Assembly (NCBI GenBank): GCA_023138735.1
Contig: JAGLOY010000103.1
Location: forward strand, 1-32,443
DNA length: 32,443 bases
Reading direction: 5' to 3'
Origin: Candidatus Aegiribacteria sp.
GTDB lineage: Bacteria > Fermentibacterota > Fermentibacteria > Fermentibacterales > JCC-6
Part shown: positions 1 to 7,937 of the stretch, in pieces
Layout of the letters: each line of letters opens with the position of its first letter
Position numbering within the stretch: the stretch's first letter is position 1
Translations under genes and position numbers: made by a program
The notes under the pieces: model-generated
The model's input: only the letters and a program-made list of their open reading frames with translations
Database searches by the model: none
Told to the model about the DNA's origin: nothing

Positions 1-830
1 CCTGCAGCATACCCGAACTGATCATCTGTAAGGTACTGTATATTCTCCTTATTAAAGGCGTCCGCTCTGCCGGCCTGAAGGTAACCCTCCTTGACCACTT
101 CCTGGGCAACACTCATGACAACACTTCTACAAGTCGGGACAAGCAGTGGAGATCCGTACTCGGCGGTTTTTCGTGCGACTCTTCCGAGAATAACAATACT
201 CGCGATCGTCTGGATATTATCCATATCCATTATGCCCGGTATATAAAGTACAGGTCTTCCCATTTCGGTTGCCCTGCCGACAGCTTCATCAACAGCCTCC
301 AGTCCAGCTATTTCGCGAATGTAGAGTTCTTTTCCCCGTTTTCCTGCTTCGATATAGTAGAAAATAACTCCGGTGATCAGGGCAAGAATGATAAGCATTC
401 CAATGCGGCCTTTGTAGATCCACTGGGCGGAGGGCACTGCTACAGCCATTTCGGAACTGGCCTCTACGTATCCCCCAAGATAGGAGACTATCCAGTAGCT
501 GTATTCGATGCCGTTACTCACCGATTGATCATTGTACATAAGAATATTCACTGGCAATGTGGTAATAAGCTCTTCCCCTCCAGAGGGGTCGCTCCTCATC
601 ACTCCGAGTGAATCGGGCATGGTTCGGGCGGTCTCCACCAGCCATGTCAGGCTTACTGACCCGCCAGCATCTTCTGGTGTATCCGAAGCCTCCAAATTAA
701 CGGCCCTACATACTTCCAATTCTATAACCGCCTCTGTTACAGCACTTTGGGGCGGATCTACGTTATCGGCCAGAGCTGCTCCCGCTGCGAATAGCAGCAG
801 GATAATCATATAGGCCGAAAGGTTATTCAT
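1..830 (-). CDS. DUF6754 family membrane protein, 3' end cut by window edge
   Basis: Reading from ATG at 830 (AGGAGGGAG just upstream) the frame stays open to base 1, giving the first 276 residues. Visible in order: a signal peptide (about residues 1-21, ending AAGAALA), a secreted region of about 130 residues that may be FN3-like (it ends near NGIEYSYWIVSYLGGYVEAS), one transmembrane helix (IGMLIILALITGVIFYYIEA) and the start of a cytoplasmic domain with GKELYIREIAGLEAVDEA, VGRATEMGRPVLYIPG and YLTDDQFGYAA. I recognise these blocks as the conserved DUF6754 domain, whose function is unknown. It is the last visible gene of the long minus-strand operon, behind the barrel-sandwich/KOW and MutL-like genes. 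The family assignment comes from remembered motifs. The remaining C-terminal part lies outside the window. Confidence 0.82.
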   Translation of the reverse strand, partial: MNNLSAYMIILLLFAAGAALADNVDPPQSAVTEAVIELEVCRAVNLEASDTPEDAGGSVSLTWLVETARTMPDSLGVMRSDPSGGEELITTLPVNILMYNDQSVSNGIEYSYWIVSYLGGYVEASSEMAVAVPSAQWIYKGRIGMLIILALITGVIFYYIEAGKRGKELYIREIAGLEAVDEAVGRATEMGRPVLYIPGIMDMDNIQTIASIVILGRVARKTAEYGSPLLVPTCRSVVMSVAQEVVKEGYLQAGRADAFNKENIQYLTDDQFGYAA

Positions 831-856
831 ACTCCCTCCTTACCTGTGATAAGAAA

Positions 857-880
857 GTGCCCCGGGAGATCCCAGGGCAC
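857..880 (-). terminator. Strong intercistronic hairpin, possible terminator/attenuator
   Basis: GTGCCC pairs with GGGCAC, then one c/a mismatch, then GGGA pairs with TCCC around a 2-nt loop. On the minus strand it is followed by TTTCTTAT. It lies in the 85-nt gap between the KOW-like gene (stop at 916) and the DUF6754 start (830). Only about 26 nt remain between hairpin and start codon, so DUF6754 has little room for its own promoter; the hairpin probably tunes read-through or mRNA stability. A full rho-independent terminator would normally carry a longer T tract. Confidence 0.6.
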
Positions 881-915
881 ATCCTTCTTTCACTGATCTA
901 TTAATTCGTGCAATA

Positions 916-2037
916 TTATTCCTCAATAAGTTCCACGTTTGCCCGCGGAACGGTAACGATTTCTCCATTATCGAATTTTACATCAAGAACCCTTACCTTA
1001 GCTTCGGAATCAAGAACCTGCAGCTCGGCGGGAAGAGCTTCAACCGTACCGAGTTTTCCAAAGTAGGGTGCCCGGATACATCGGACGGGAGAGCCAATAT
1101 CCATAGCGCCTGCAGACTTATCTGAACTCTTTTCCGTTTCAGTTCCCTCAAGGGGAATAACAACCTCAGGACGCATGACACCGGCTCTTATCTGAGTGGC
1201 ACCATTTACACTTGCAAGCAGCCCTTCACGGGATTTCAGCAGCTGGAAAGTCTCGCTGGCCATGGTCATTCTTCCGAAACCTTCCGTCAGAACAAGGGTT
1301 ATCCCCTTCTTCTCATGACCGGTTATGGCAACTCCAAGCTCGTATCCGAGGAATTCTTTCAGGTCTTTATCATCAAAGCCGCCGACGATGATTGCTTTCA
1401 CCCCGGTTCTGATAGCCTTGTTGAGAGTAGTGTAGGATACGAAGGAACCACCAAGCAGGACTTTCCCTCTGCATGACTCATCGATAAGATCCTCCGTGAG
1501 CTCATCTTCCGGCCCGTCAGTAAGAACCTTGAGTTCTCCCCTGGTTTCACCGCCGACACCGAAGATTCCCTGAACGAAAGTTGCGTACGCTTCAACTATT
1601 ACACCTTCGTTTTCGAGGATCTCTGTAACGGTCCCCAGGAGATAGGCATCTATTGCTACCGGGACAGGAGGTTCGCGGAGAACAGCCTGACCGGTTATCT
1701 TATTGTAACTTTCAAATGTGCCCTCTATGGGTGATTTCACCGTATTCTTGAAAAGACCGAAGAAACCTTTCGTCTGTCCGAGAGTCTGGTTTTCCTCAAT
1801 ACTATCGCCTTCCTTTACGAAAAGCAGTTCAGGAATATCCCCAGGTGGAAGACCCATTACATTCGCTATATTGAGCATCTTAACATTACCCGGAAGATGT
1901 GTCTTTGCCACGATGGTATCAGCGGTAACGGAATCACCTGCGTTTACCAGTGTCTCTCCCGCGAGGGGCAGCCTTCTTTCCTTGCGCACCAAAGTGCAGT
2001 CAGCAACTCTCAGACCAGGTGTGTATGCAAATGCCAT
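916..2037 (-). CDS. Conserved hypothetical: barrel-sandwich-type N-terminus with C-terminal KOW-like domain
   Basis: The 373-residue protein starts at ATG 2037, sharing one base with the upstream TAA stop (TAATG), behind GGAGGGAGG. An in-frame ATG at 2097 would overlap the MutL-like gene by 61 nt and is less likely. The N-terminal half has repeated short glycine/valine blocks typical of a barrel-sandwich hybrid or RnfC-like fold (LPLAGETLVNAGDSVTADTI, LLFVKEGDSIEENQTLGQTK, VKSPIEGTFESYN). The middle resembles an alpha/beta domain (KAIRTGVKAIIVGGFDDKDL). The last 60 residues look like a KOW/SH3-like barrel (IGSPVRCIRAPYFGKLGTVE, ending TVPRANVELIEE). No catalytic motif is seen and no function is known to me. 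Tight coupling to the MutL-like ATPase suggests they act together. Confidence 0.75.
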   Translation of the reverse strand: MAFAYTPGLRVADCTLVRKERRLPLAGETLVNAGDSVTADTIVAKTHLPGNVKMLNIANVMGLPPGDIPELLFVKEGDSIEENQTLGQTKGFFGLFKNTVKSPIEGTFESYNKITGQAVLREPPVPVAIDAYLLGTVTEILENEGVIVEAYATFVQGIFGVGGETRGELKVLTDGPEDELTEDLIDESCRGKVLLGGSFVSYTTLNKAIRTGVKAIIVGGFDDKDLKEFLGYELGVAITGHEKKGITLVLTEGFGRMTMASETFQLLKSREGLLASVNGATQIRAGVMRPEVVIPLEGTETEKSSDKSAGAMDIGSPVRCIRAPYFGKLGTVEALPAELQVLDSEAKVRVLDVKFDNGEIVTVPRANVELIEE

Positions 2038-3911
2038 TATTCGCCTCCCTCCAGGTCCATGAATCTCTCGGGATAGATATCCAGTGCTTTTGACCATTCC
2101 TGCAGTTTCTCTATCCGCTGTGCATCATCTTTCGGAAGTACGAAGGGTCTTCCCCTTCCGTCGAAGATAAGACCGACAACACCGCCTTCAAGCTCACCAA
2201 TCCACTCGTTGCTTGGTCCGTTTCCAACGTCCAGATTCTTAGCGGGTTTGATAACTGCGTTTACTTTCTCGCCAACACCCAGTGGCTCAACGTGCATTTT
2301 CCCGAGCTCCATCTCAATATCAATGGATGAGCCGTCCTGCTTTGTGAGAGTGACTTCAGCCAGAACCGTGGCTTTTTTGTTTACTCCCGCAGGCGCTATG
2401 CATGTGCCAAGGCGGATCAGGCAATCCTTGTCGAATACCTCGGTTGCCGCTTCGGGAAGAACCTCCGAGAGCACTCCAAGCTGAGGCATCATGAAGATGG
2501 AATCCACCGCCAGCATTGTAATACCCTCGGGGAGGAAAGCGTCAATTACCATCAGGGCAGCCTGGCTTCGCCTCGGAGCGTGTGAGAGTACTCCACCCGA
2601 TCCTATGAGAAGATCAAGAGTCATCATGTTGACCAGGGTTGCACCGGTCTGGGTCTGCTCGAATGCGTCTCCGATGGTTCTCTCCTGAGCAACTCCCTTA
2701 AGACCTGTGGCCAGATCCTTATGCTGAACCAGTGCGAGCCTGAGAGCTTCTCTGGCTATCGCCTGCTCCACTATGAGTTCCTTTAGTAACTGTGGAATAG
2801 TAGTGGGGCGTATCATCTTGTTTCTTATTCTGTTCCGCAGGTCGGCCTCGTCCATATGAAACGGGACCCAACGCATAACATTGTCGTAACCTGCACTGAC
2901 AAATACGTTAGACACACTGTAACTCATACCCAGGTTCGCGGATACCGTTCGATTGAATACGGTTTCCTCTCCGCTGCTGAAAACGCTGAAGACATCGGTG
3001 GTGGCTCCGCCTATATCGACACCCATAACCTCGATGTTCTCTTTCTCTGCAACAGCTTCGATCAGTTTGCCAACTGCACCGGGGGTGGGCATTATTGGAA
3101 CCTGTTTCCATTCGCCATCCACGTAGTGGCCGGCCCATTTCATGAGCCTGGGATAGCCGGGTGCCTGAGCCATAACATGTTCCATAAAAAGCTCATGAAT
3201 AGTATCCCGGGCGGGGCCCAGATTCTCTCTCTCGAGAACAGGTCTGAGGTTATCCACTACCTTAAGTTCGACCTGTTCACCGAGTTCTTCCTTCACCAGT
3301 TCACGGGCGTTCTTATTACCGGCATATATAACCGGGAGCTTGTATCCAACGCCGAATCTCGGCTTCGGGTCGGCGGCCTTTATCACTTCCGCGAGTTCGA
3401 TCACATGATCGATCGTTCCGCCGTCAATACCGCCGGAAAGAAGGATCATATCCGGCCTGAGCCTTCTTATGTCGGCCACCTTCTCGTGGGGAAGTCTTCC
3501 GTCGTTAGAGGCAACTATATCCATAACGATGGCCCCGGCACCCAGTGCTGCCCGCTGGGCGCTTTCACCCGTCATGGATTTCACAACTCCTGCCACTGTC
3601 ATCTGCAGACCGCCTCCGGCAGAGGAAGTTGACATGTAAATATCCACTCCATCTGTACTGTCGGGGGAAACCTGTACGCCGTCTTCATCCGCTTTAAGGA
3701 ATTTGCGCCCTTCCAGATCCTCAATCTCCCCAACAGCATTCAGTACACCTTTTGTCACATCCTCGGCGGGGGCTTCGACTGTTGTCGGAGCTTCCCCCCT
3801 TCGAATGAGACGAAATTCGCCATCTTTCTTCTCGATAAGAATGGCCTTAGTGGTGGTACTGCCGCAGTCAGTCGCCATTATTCTGGTGATTTCTTTGCTG
3901 GCCACCGCCAT
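2037..3911 (-). CDS. GlmL/MutL-family ASKHA ATPase (glutamate-mutase-activator-like), long form
   Basis: A 624-residue protein starting at ATG 3911 behind GGAGG. It has the actin/Hsp70-type phosphate loop TDCGSTTTKAIL near residue 15, the family block STSSAGGGLQMTVAGVVKSM, LRPDMILLSGGIDGGT, and a second phosphate loop MGVDIGGATTDVFSVF near residue 300. These are hallmarks of the MutL/GlmL family, which in clostridia accompanies coenzyme-B12 glutamate mutase. It is unrelated to mismatch-repair MutL. Classical GlmL is about 460 residues; this one carries a C-terminal extension of roughly 150 residues with beta-rich character (GVVGLIFDGRGRPFVLPKD). No glmE or glmS is nearby, so glutamate mutase reactivation is not supported here. 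It is coupled by TAATG to the KOW-like gene. Confidence 0.85.
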   Translation of the reverse strand: MAVASKEITRIMATDCGSTTTKAILIEKKDGEFRLIRRGEAPTTVEAPAEDVTKGVLNAVGEIEDLEGRKFLKADEDGVQVSPDSTDGVDIYMSTSSAGGGLQMTVAGVVKSMTGESAQRAALGAGAIVMDIVASNDGRLPHEKVADIRRLRPDMILLSGGIDGGTIDHVIELAEVIKAADPKPRFGVGYKLPVIYAGNKNARELVKEELGEQVELKVVDNLRPVLERENLGPARDTIHELFMEHVMAQAPGYPRLMKWAGHYVDGEWKQVPIMPTPGAVGKLIEAVAEKENIEVMGVDIGGATTDVFSVFSSGEETVFNRTVSANLGMSYSVSNVFVSAGYDNVMRWVPFHMDEADLRNRIRNKMIRPTTIPQLLKELIVEQAIAREALRLALVQHKDLATGLKGVAQERTIGDAFEQTQTGATLVNMMTLDLLIGSGGVLSHAPRRSQAALMVIDAFLPEGITMLAVDSIFMMPQLGVLSEVLPEAATEVFDKDCLIRLGTCIAPAGVNKKATVLAEVTLTKQDGSSIDIEMELGKMHVEPLGVGEKVNAVIKPAKNLDVGNGPSNEWIGELEGGVVGLIFDGRGRPFVLPKDDAQRIEKLQEWSKALDIYPERFMDLEGGE

Positions 3912-3928
3912 CTACCTCCTTGTTCTTT

Positions 3929-4264
3929 TTAATCGCTCTTCCGTCTGAACCGGCTCCAGAAGGATTTTCTGTCCTTCTTCTCCTTCCGGTGGGCTAACTT
4001 CAGCTCTGACCGGCGCTGGACTTCGAGAGCGTTTTCCTCTTCTATTGCAATTGTAAGTTTCTCTACGTTTTCCCTGTCTTCAAGCATACGGACAAACTTG
4101 TAATAATTACCCGACTGTACAACAAGAGACACTATCGGGTTCGCGAATATAAGAACCTGGTTCCCAAGAAACGAAAGGGGCTTGATAGTTTCGAGGAATA
4201 TGATCGCGGGAACGGTCAGCTGTCGCTGGACGATTTCCTTCGCGATCTTACCCATGAATTCCGA
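3929..4264 (-). CDS. Small conserved hypothetical with hydrophobic core and basic tail
   Basis: The frame is open from 4423, but codons before 4302 overlap the preceding gene, so I take ATG 4264 (a GGA lies 6 nt upstream), giving 111 residues. Starts at CTG or ATT between 4264 and 4302 cannot be excluded. Residues 13-48 are hydrophobic (LTVPAIIFLETIKPLSFLG, NPIVSLVV) and could be a membrane-associated hairpin. A charged helical stretch follows (RMLEDRENVEKLTIAIEEEN), then a very basic tail ending WSRFRRKSD. The stop is 17 nt before the MutL-like start, so it belongs to that operon. Function unknown; the hydrophobic and basic parts suggest peripheral attachment to the inner face of the membrane. 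Confidence 0.6.
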   Translation of the reverse strand, partial: SEFMGKIAKEIVQRQLTVPAIIFLETIKPLSFLGNQVLIFANPIVSLVVQSGNYYKFVRMLEDRENVEKLTIAIEEENALEVQRRSELKLAHRKEKKDRKSFWSRFRRKSD

Positions 4265-4301
4265 GAAGTCTTCGGAGCCATCGATATCAATCAGATCCTG
4301 A

Positions 4302-4721
4302 CTACCCGGCTGTGTGTGCCCTGATAAACTCAAGTACTTCCTCTCTGTTTCCGGAGAACTGAACCGACAGTCCTCTGAATTTAGCCAGTCTGGTGGGCTG
4401 GGGGAAGGGGCTGAGAAGCACACCGTATTTGTCAGGTACGATGCTCTTCACCTGGCTCCACTTTTTTATCTCATTTCCGAACGGGGATTTCTTCTGCACA
4501 CCCCCGCTATCCATAATAAACTTAATCGGAAGAAAATACGTCCACCCCGATAGAAAAAGAACCGCTATGCCAACCATTCCCCACCAGGGATTGTTACCCA
4601 TGGCCATCGTGGCCAGCACACCGGAGAGAAGAATGATGAGAACATAGGCTACCGTTGCCCCCGGTCTCTCCTTCGCTGGATGGGATACCCATTCCAGAAT
4701 GTGATCGGTGGGCCCGTTCAT
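4302..4721 (-). CDS. Small two-TM membrane protein with PH-like C-terminal part
   Basis: ATG 4721 follows the gcvPB stop (4727) by 5 nt and gives 139 residues. An alternative ATG at 4766 would overlap gcvPB by 40 nt. Two transmembrane helices are evident: TVAYVLIILLSGVLATMAMG and WWGMVGIAVLFLSGWTYFL. The cytoplasmic tail (GGVQKKSPFGNEIKKWSQVK, then GVLLSPFPQPTRLAKFRGLS) resembles bacterial PH (bPH) domains, which commonly follow a pair of helices, as in YdbT-like proteins. That fold is inferred from pattern only. Position between gcvPB and the MutL-like module suggests it belongs with the latter. Confidence 0.62.
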   Translation of the reverse strand: MNGPTDHILEWVSHPAKERPGATVAYVLIILLSGVLATMAMGNNPWWGMVGIAVLFLSGWTYFLPIKFIMDSGGVQKKSPFGNEIKKWSQVKSIVPDKYGVLLSPFPQPTRLAKFRGLSVQFSGNREEVLEFIRAHTAG

Positions 4722-4726
4722 CTCAT

Positions 4727-6187
4727 CTATAGGCTCTCTCCCTCTTGGGAAGGCTCTACAATACAAAGATCTTTAACGGCCTTCACCTCATCGAGTCTTA
4801 GTACAGGTGTATTAACGGGAGCATCGGTTACGAGGTAAGGTTTTTCCTCTGCTTCCTCTGCAATGGATATCATGGCTTCAACGAAAGCATCCAGATCCTC
4901 AAGACTCTCCGTCTCGGTAGGTTCGATCATCAACGCTTCGTGTACTATCAGCGGGAAGTAAACAGTGGGCGCATGGTATCCATAATCCAGAAGCCTCTTG
5001 GCGATATCAAGTGTCTTAACTCCCTGTTTTGCCTGTCTGTCTCCCGAAAGAACGAATTCGTGCATGCATGGGCCGTTGTCGAAGGGATTATCAAAATACT
5101 CTGCGAGTTTTGCTTTCAGGTAATTCGCATTGATCAACGCAATCTCACTGACTTCCCTCAGTCCCTGGGCCCCGAGTGTTCTGATATAGGCGTAAGCCTT
5201 GTAAAGAACCCCGGTATTAGCATGGAAAGCAAGCAGCCTTCCAAAGGAATCCTGATTCCTGCAGAGCCGGTAGACGCCATCATCTTCAAGGATAACCACG
5301 GGATCCGGCAGAAAACGGGCAAGTTCTTCAGTGCAGGTTACAGGACCTGAGCCCGGTCCTCCTCCTCCGTGCGGGGTTGAGAAAGTTTTGTGGAGGTTAA
5401 GGTGGCATACATCGAATCCCATTTCTCCCGGTTTTGCGATACCGAGCAGGGCGTTCATATTGGCGCCATCCATGTAATTCAGTCCACCGGCTTCATGTAC
5501 AATGGAAGTCAGTTCTTCTATCCTGGATTCGAAGAGGCCGAGTGTATTGGGATTTGTAAGCATGAAAGCAGCAGTATTGGGGCCAACTTTCCGTCTGAGA
5601 TCCTCAGGGTCCACCAGACCGAATTCGTTGGACTCAACTCCTACAACAACGCAGTCAGCAAGAGTGGAAGTCGCGGGATTGGTTCCGTGAGCGGAATCCG
5701 GCATCAGGATTTCGTTCCTGTGCGATTCTCCCCTGCTCTTGTGGTAGCTCTTGATGAGCATTAAACCGCAGAATTCACCCTGAGCTCCAGCAGCGGGTTG
5801 AAGCGATACTCCTTTGAAACCTGTTATTTCACACAGGAATTCACCCAGCCTGTACATCAGTTCAAGGGAACCTGCAGCAAGCGAGTCCGGAACGAGGGGA
5901 TGGATTCCCGAAAGACCCCTGATCCTGGCCAGGTTCTCGTGTAGTTTCGGATTATATTTCATCGTGCAGGAACCCAGTGGATACATACCTTTATCAACAT
6001 GATGGTTCATCGAGCTGAGGTTTACATAATGCCTCAGGATCTGTCCTTCGGTTGCTTCGGGCAGACCCGTCTTACCACCGTTTTCACGCGGATTGCTTAT
6101 AAGTAGTTCAGAGGTTTCAGGTACATCAAGTTCAGGCAGTGATACACCCATCCTTCCAGGGCTGCTGAGCTCAAATATGGTCTTCAT
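4727..6187 (-). CDS. gcvPB: Glycine dehydrogenase (decarboxylating) subunit 2, P-protein beta
   Basis: This 486-residue PLP subunit of the split P-protein decarboxylates glycine and, together with gcvPA, passes the aminomethyl group to lipoyl-GcvH. Family blocks present: NHHVDKGMYPLGSCTMKYNP, LQPAAGAQGEF, LMPDSAHGTNPAT, and the PLP site LNLHKTFSTPHGGGGPGSGP with the Schiff-base lysine at K267. Length is normal for the subunit (about 480-500). Its ATG overlaps the gcvPA stop (ATGA), which implies translational coupling and 1:1 synthesis. It is the fourth gene of the gcv block, and the operon appears to continue into the MutL-like module. Confidence 0.97.
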   Translation of the reverse strand: MKTIFELSSPGRMGVSLPELDVPETSELLISNPRENGGKTGLPEATEGQILRHYVNLSSMNHHVDKGMYPLGSCTMKYNPKLHENLARIRGLSGIHPLVPDSLAAGSLELMYRLGEFLCEITGFKGVSLQPAAGAQGEFCGLMLIKSYHKSRGESHRNEILMPDSAHGTNPATSTLADCVVVGVESNEFGLVDPEDLRRKVGPNTAAFMLTNPNTLGLFESRIEELTSIVHEAGGLNYMDGANMNALLGIAKPGEMGFDVCHLNLHKTFSTPHGGGGPGSGPVTCTEELARFLPDPVVILEDDGVYRLCRNQDSFGRLLAFHANTGVLYKAYAYIRTLGAQGLREVSEIALINANYLKAKLAEYFDNPFDNGPCMHEFVLSGDRQAKQGVKTLDIAKRLLDYGYHAPTVYFPLIVHEALMIEPTETESLEDLDAFVEAMISIAEEAEEKPYLVTDAPVNTPVLRLDEVKAVKDLCIVEPSQEGESL

Positions 6188-7536
6188 GCTCTACCTCCCT
6201 TGCAGATCCCGGCCGCAGTGCTGACGTACCGATCGATCTCATCCCTGGTACGTTTTTCAGTCACGGTAACCAGCATGGCGCCATCTCCAAGCTCGACGAT
6301 CGGAAGTCCGGCAAGAAAACCGTGTTCGATCATTCTATCCCTTAGTTCAATCGAGGATATCGGGAACGAGATGACGAATTCTCTGAAGAACGGTGTGTTC
6401 CCGAAAACCCGGGAAACACCCGGGATCTCAAGCAGTTTTTTCTCGAGGTAATGGCTCTTGTGGTAACACTGGCTGGAAACTTCCCGGAATCCCCGGGAGC
6501 CCATCAGAGAAAGATAGACCACATTAGCGAGAGCCATAAGTGCCTGGTTAGAACAGATGTTGCTTGTGGCTTTGTCCCTTCTGATATGCTGCTCACGGGT
6601 TTGAAGGGTCAGAACGTAACCGGTCTGTCCTGCGCGATCAGTAGTTCTGCCGATTATCCTCCCGGGCATTTTCCTTGCAAGTTTTGTTCTCGCAGCCATG
6701 AAACCGATATATGGTCCTCCGTAGGACATGGATATTCCCATGCTCTGGCCTTCTCCTACAACTATATCAGCCCCGGCATCTCCGGGTGACCGGAGAAGGG
6801 GCAGAGCGACCGGGTCAGCGGCAACGATGAAAAGCCCTTTATGTTCATGAATCTGATCCGCAACAGACTGCAGGTCTTCTATGAGACCGAAATAGTTCGG
6901 GTACTGAACAAGTACCGCTGCAGTACCGCCCTCAATAAGTTTGCTCGCGGTGGCAAGATCGAGGGAACCATCCTCAAGGAAAGGGATCTCGTATATCTCG
7001 AAATCGTCCCGGCTCAGATAGGTCCTGATGACATCTAGCCATCTTGGATTTAGTGAACCCGCGATCAGGATCCTCTGCTTCCTTGTAGCCCGCATGGCCA
7101 TGAGACAGGCTTCAGCAGCTGCAGATGCACCGTCGTACATGGAGGCATTTGCCATATCCATTCCGGTAAGCCTGGCAATCATGGTCTGGTATTCAAAAAT
7201 CGCCTGAAGAGTGCCCTGGCTTACTTCAGCCTGATAAGGCGTATAAGCTGTATAGAATTCGCTCCTGAGAAGAATATGGTCTATAGCTGCGGGAATGAAA
7301 TGATCGTAGGCACCTGCTCCCATGAAACAGGCCAGTTCAGCTCCTTTGTTTCTGCGGGCAAATTCCTCGAATTCGCGGGTCAGTTCAATCTCCGAGAGCG
7401 GTTCGGGGAGCTGGAGTTTCTCCTTCAGCCTGAATTTCTCCGGAACCGGTTCAAGCAGATCCTCGAATTTTGCAGCGCCGATAGCATGAAGCATCTTCTC
7501 TCTCTGCTCGGGGCCGTTCGGTACGAATCTGCTCAT
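6184..7536 (-). CDS. gcvPA: Glycine dehydrogenase (decarboxylating) subunit 1, P-protein alpha
   Basis: The 450-residue partner of GcvPB; the two form the active P-protein of split-type organisms such as Bacillus and many anaerobes. Typical N-terminal blocks are present: FMGAGAYDHFIPAAIDHI, FYTAYTPYQAEVSQGTLQAI, YEYQTMI-like FEYQTMIARLTGMDMANASM, then YDGASAAAEA. Fold-type-I aminotransferase features follow, including SMSYGGPYIGFMA and the RTTDRAGQTGYVLTLQTREQ/HIRRDKATSNICSNQAL region. The start at 7536 is 3 nt after the gcvH stop. This subunit lacks the catalytic lysine, as is normal for the family. Confidence 0.97.
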   Translation of the reverse strand: MSRFVPNGPEQREKMLHAIGAAKFEDLLEPVPEKFRLKEKLQLPEPLSEIELTREFEEFARRNKGAELACFMGAGAYDHFIPAAIDHILLRSEFYTAYTPYQAEVSQGTLQAIFEYQTMIARLTGMDMANASMYDGASAAAEACLMAMRATRKQRILIAGSLNPRWLDVIRTYLSRDDFEIYEIPFLEDGSLDLATASKLIEGGTAAVLVQYPNYFGLIEDLQSVADQIHEHKGLFIVAADPVALPLLRSPGDAGADIVVGEGQSMGISMSYGGPYIGFMAARTKLARKMPGRIIGRTTDRAGQTGYVLTLQTREQHIRRDKATSNICSNQALMALANVVYLSLMGSRGFREVSSQCYHKSHYLEKKLLEIPGVSRVFGNTPFFREFVISFPISSIELRDRMIEHGFLAGLPIVELGDGAMLVTVTEKRTRDEIDRYVSTAAGICKGGRA

Positions 7537-7539
7537 TGA

Positions 7540-7923
7540 CTACTCACCGATGAATTCGGAGTACTCTTCAGCACTCTTGAGGCCGGCAAAGCCGGAGGGA
7601 TCAGCAGTTTTCACGACAACCAGCCAACCCTTTTCGTAAGAACTCTCGTTTATAAGAGCCGGTTCATCCTCAAGACCCTCGTTAACCCTAACAACTTTAC
7701 ATTCAAACGGAGCGTAGAAATCCTCTGCAGTCTTCACCGCTTCGAGGGTGCCCAGGATATCACCGGCATTAAAATCCAGCATACCGGGGAATTCAACCAT
7801 CACGATCTCGCCCATCTGTTCCTGAGCGTAGAATGTAAGACCCATCATGTATTCGCCGTTTCCAAGGTCTTTTATCCATTCGTGCGTTTCCGTATAACGA
7901 AGTCCTTCAGGAATATTAGACAT
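7540..7923 (-). CDS. gcvH: Glycine cleavage system H protein
   Basis: 127 residues, the usual GcvH length. The lipoyl attachment region reads LGTLEAVKTAEDFYAP, which puts the lipoylated lysine at K64. The protein carries the aminomethyl intermediate from P-protein to T-protein. THEWI near residues 13-17 and the C-terminal YEKGWLVVV block are also typical. ATG 7923 is preceded by AGGAGAAATGTC, with the RBS overlapping the 14-nt gap after gcvT. The substitution of LEAVK for the common LESVK is conservative. Confidence 0.97.
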   Translation of the reverse strand: MSNIPEGLRYTETHEWIKDLGNGEYMMGLTFYAQEQMGEIVMVEFPGMLDFNAGDILGTLEAVKTAEDFYAPFECKVVRVNEGLEDEPALINESSYEKGWLVVVKTADPSGFAGLKSAEEYSEFIGE

Positions 7924-7937
7924 TTCTCCTCCTAGCG

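Noticed and set aside
2856-3632. Long plus-strand frame (258 codons) opposite the MutL-like gene
   Set aside because: It is antisense to strongly conserved MutL blocks, has no RBS and its translation shows no domain pattern.
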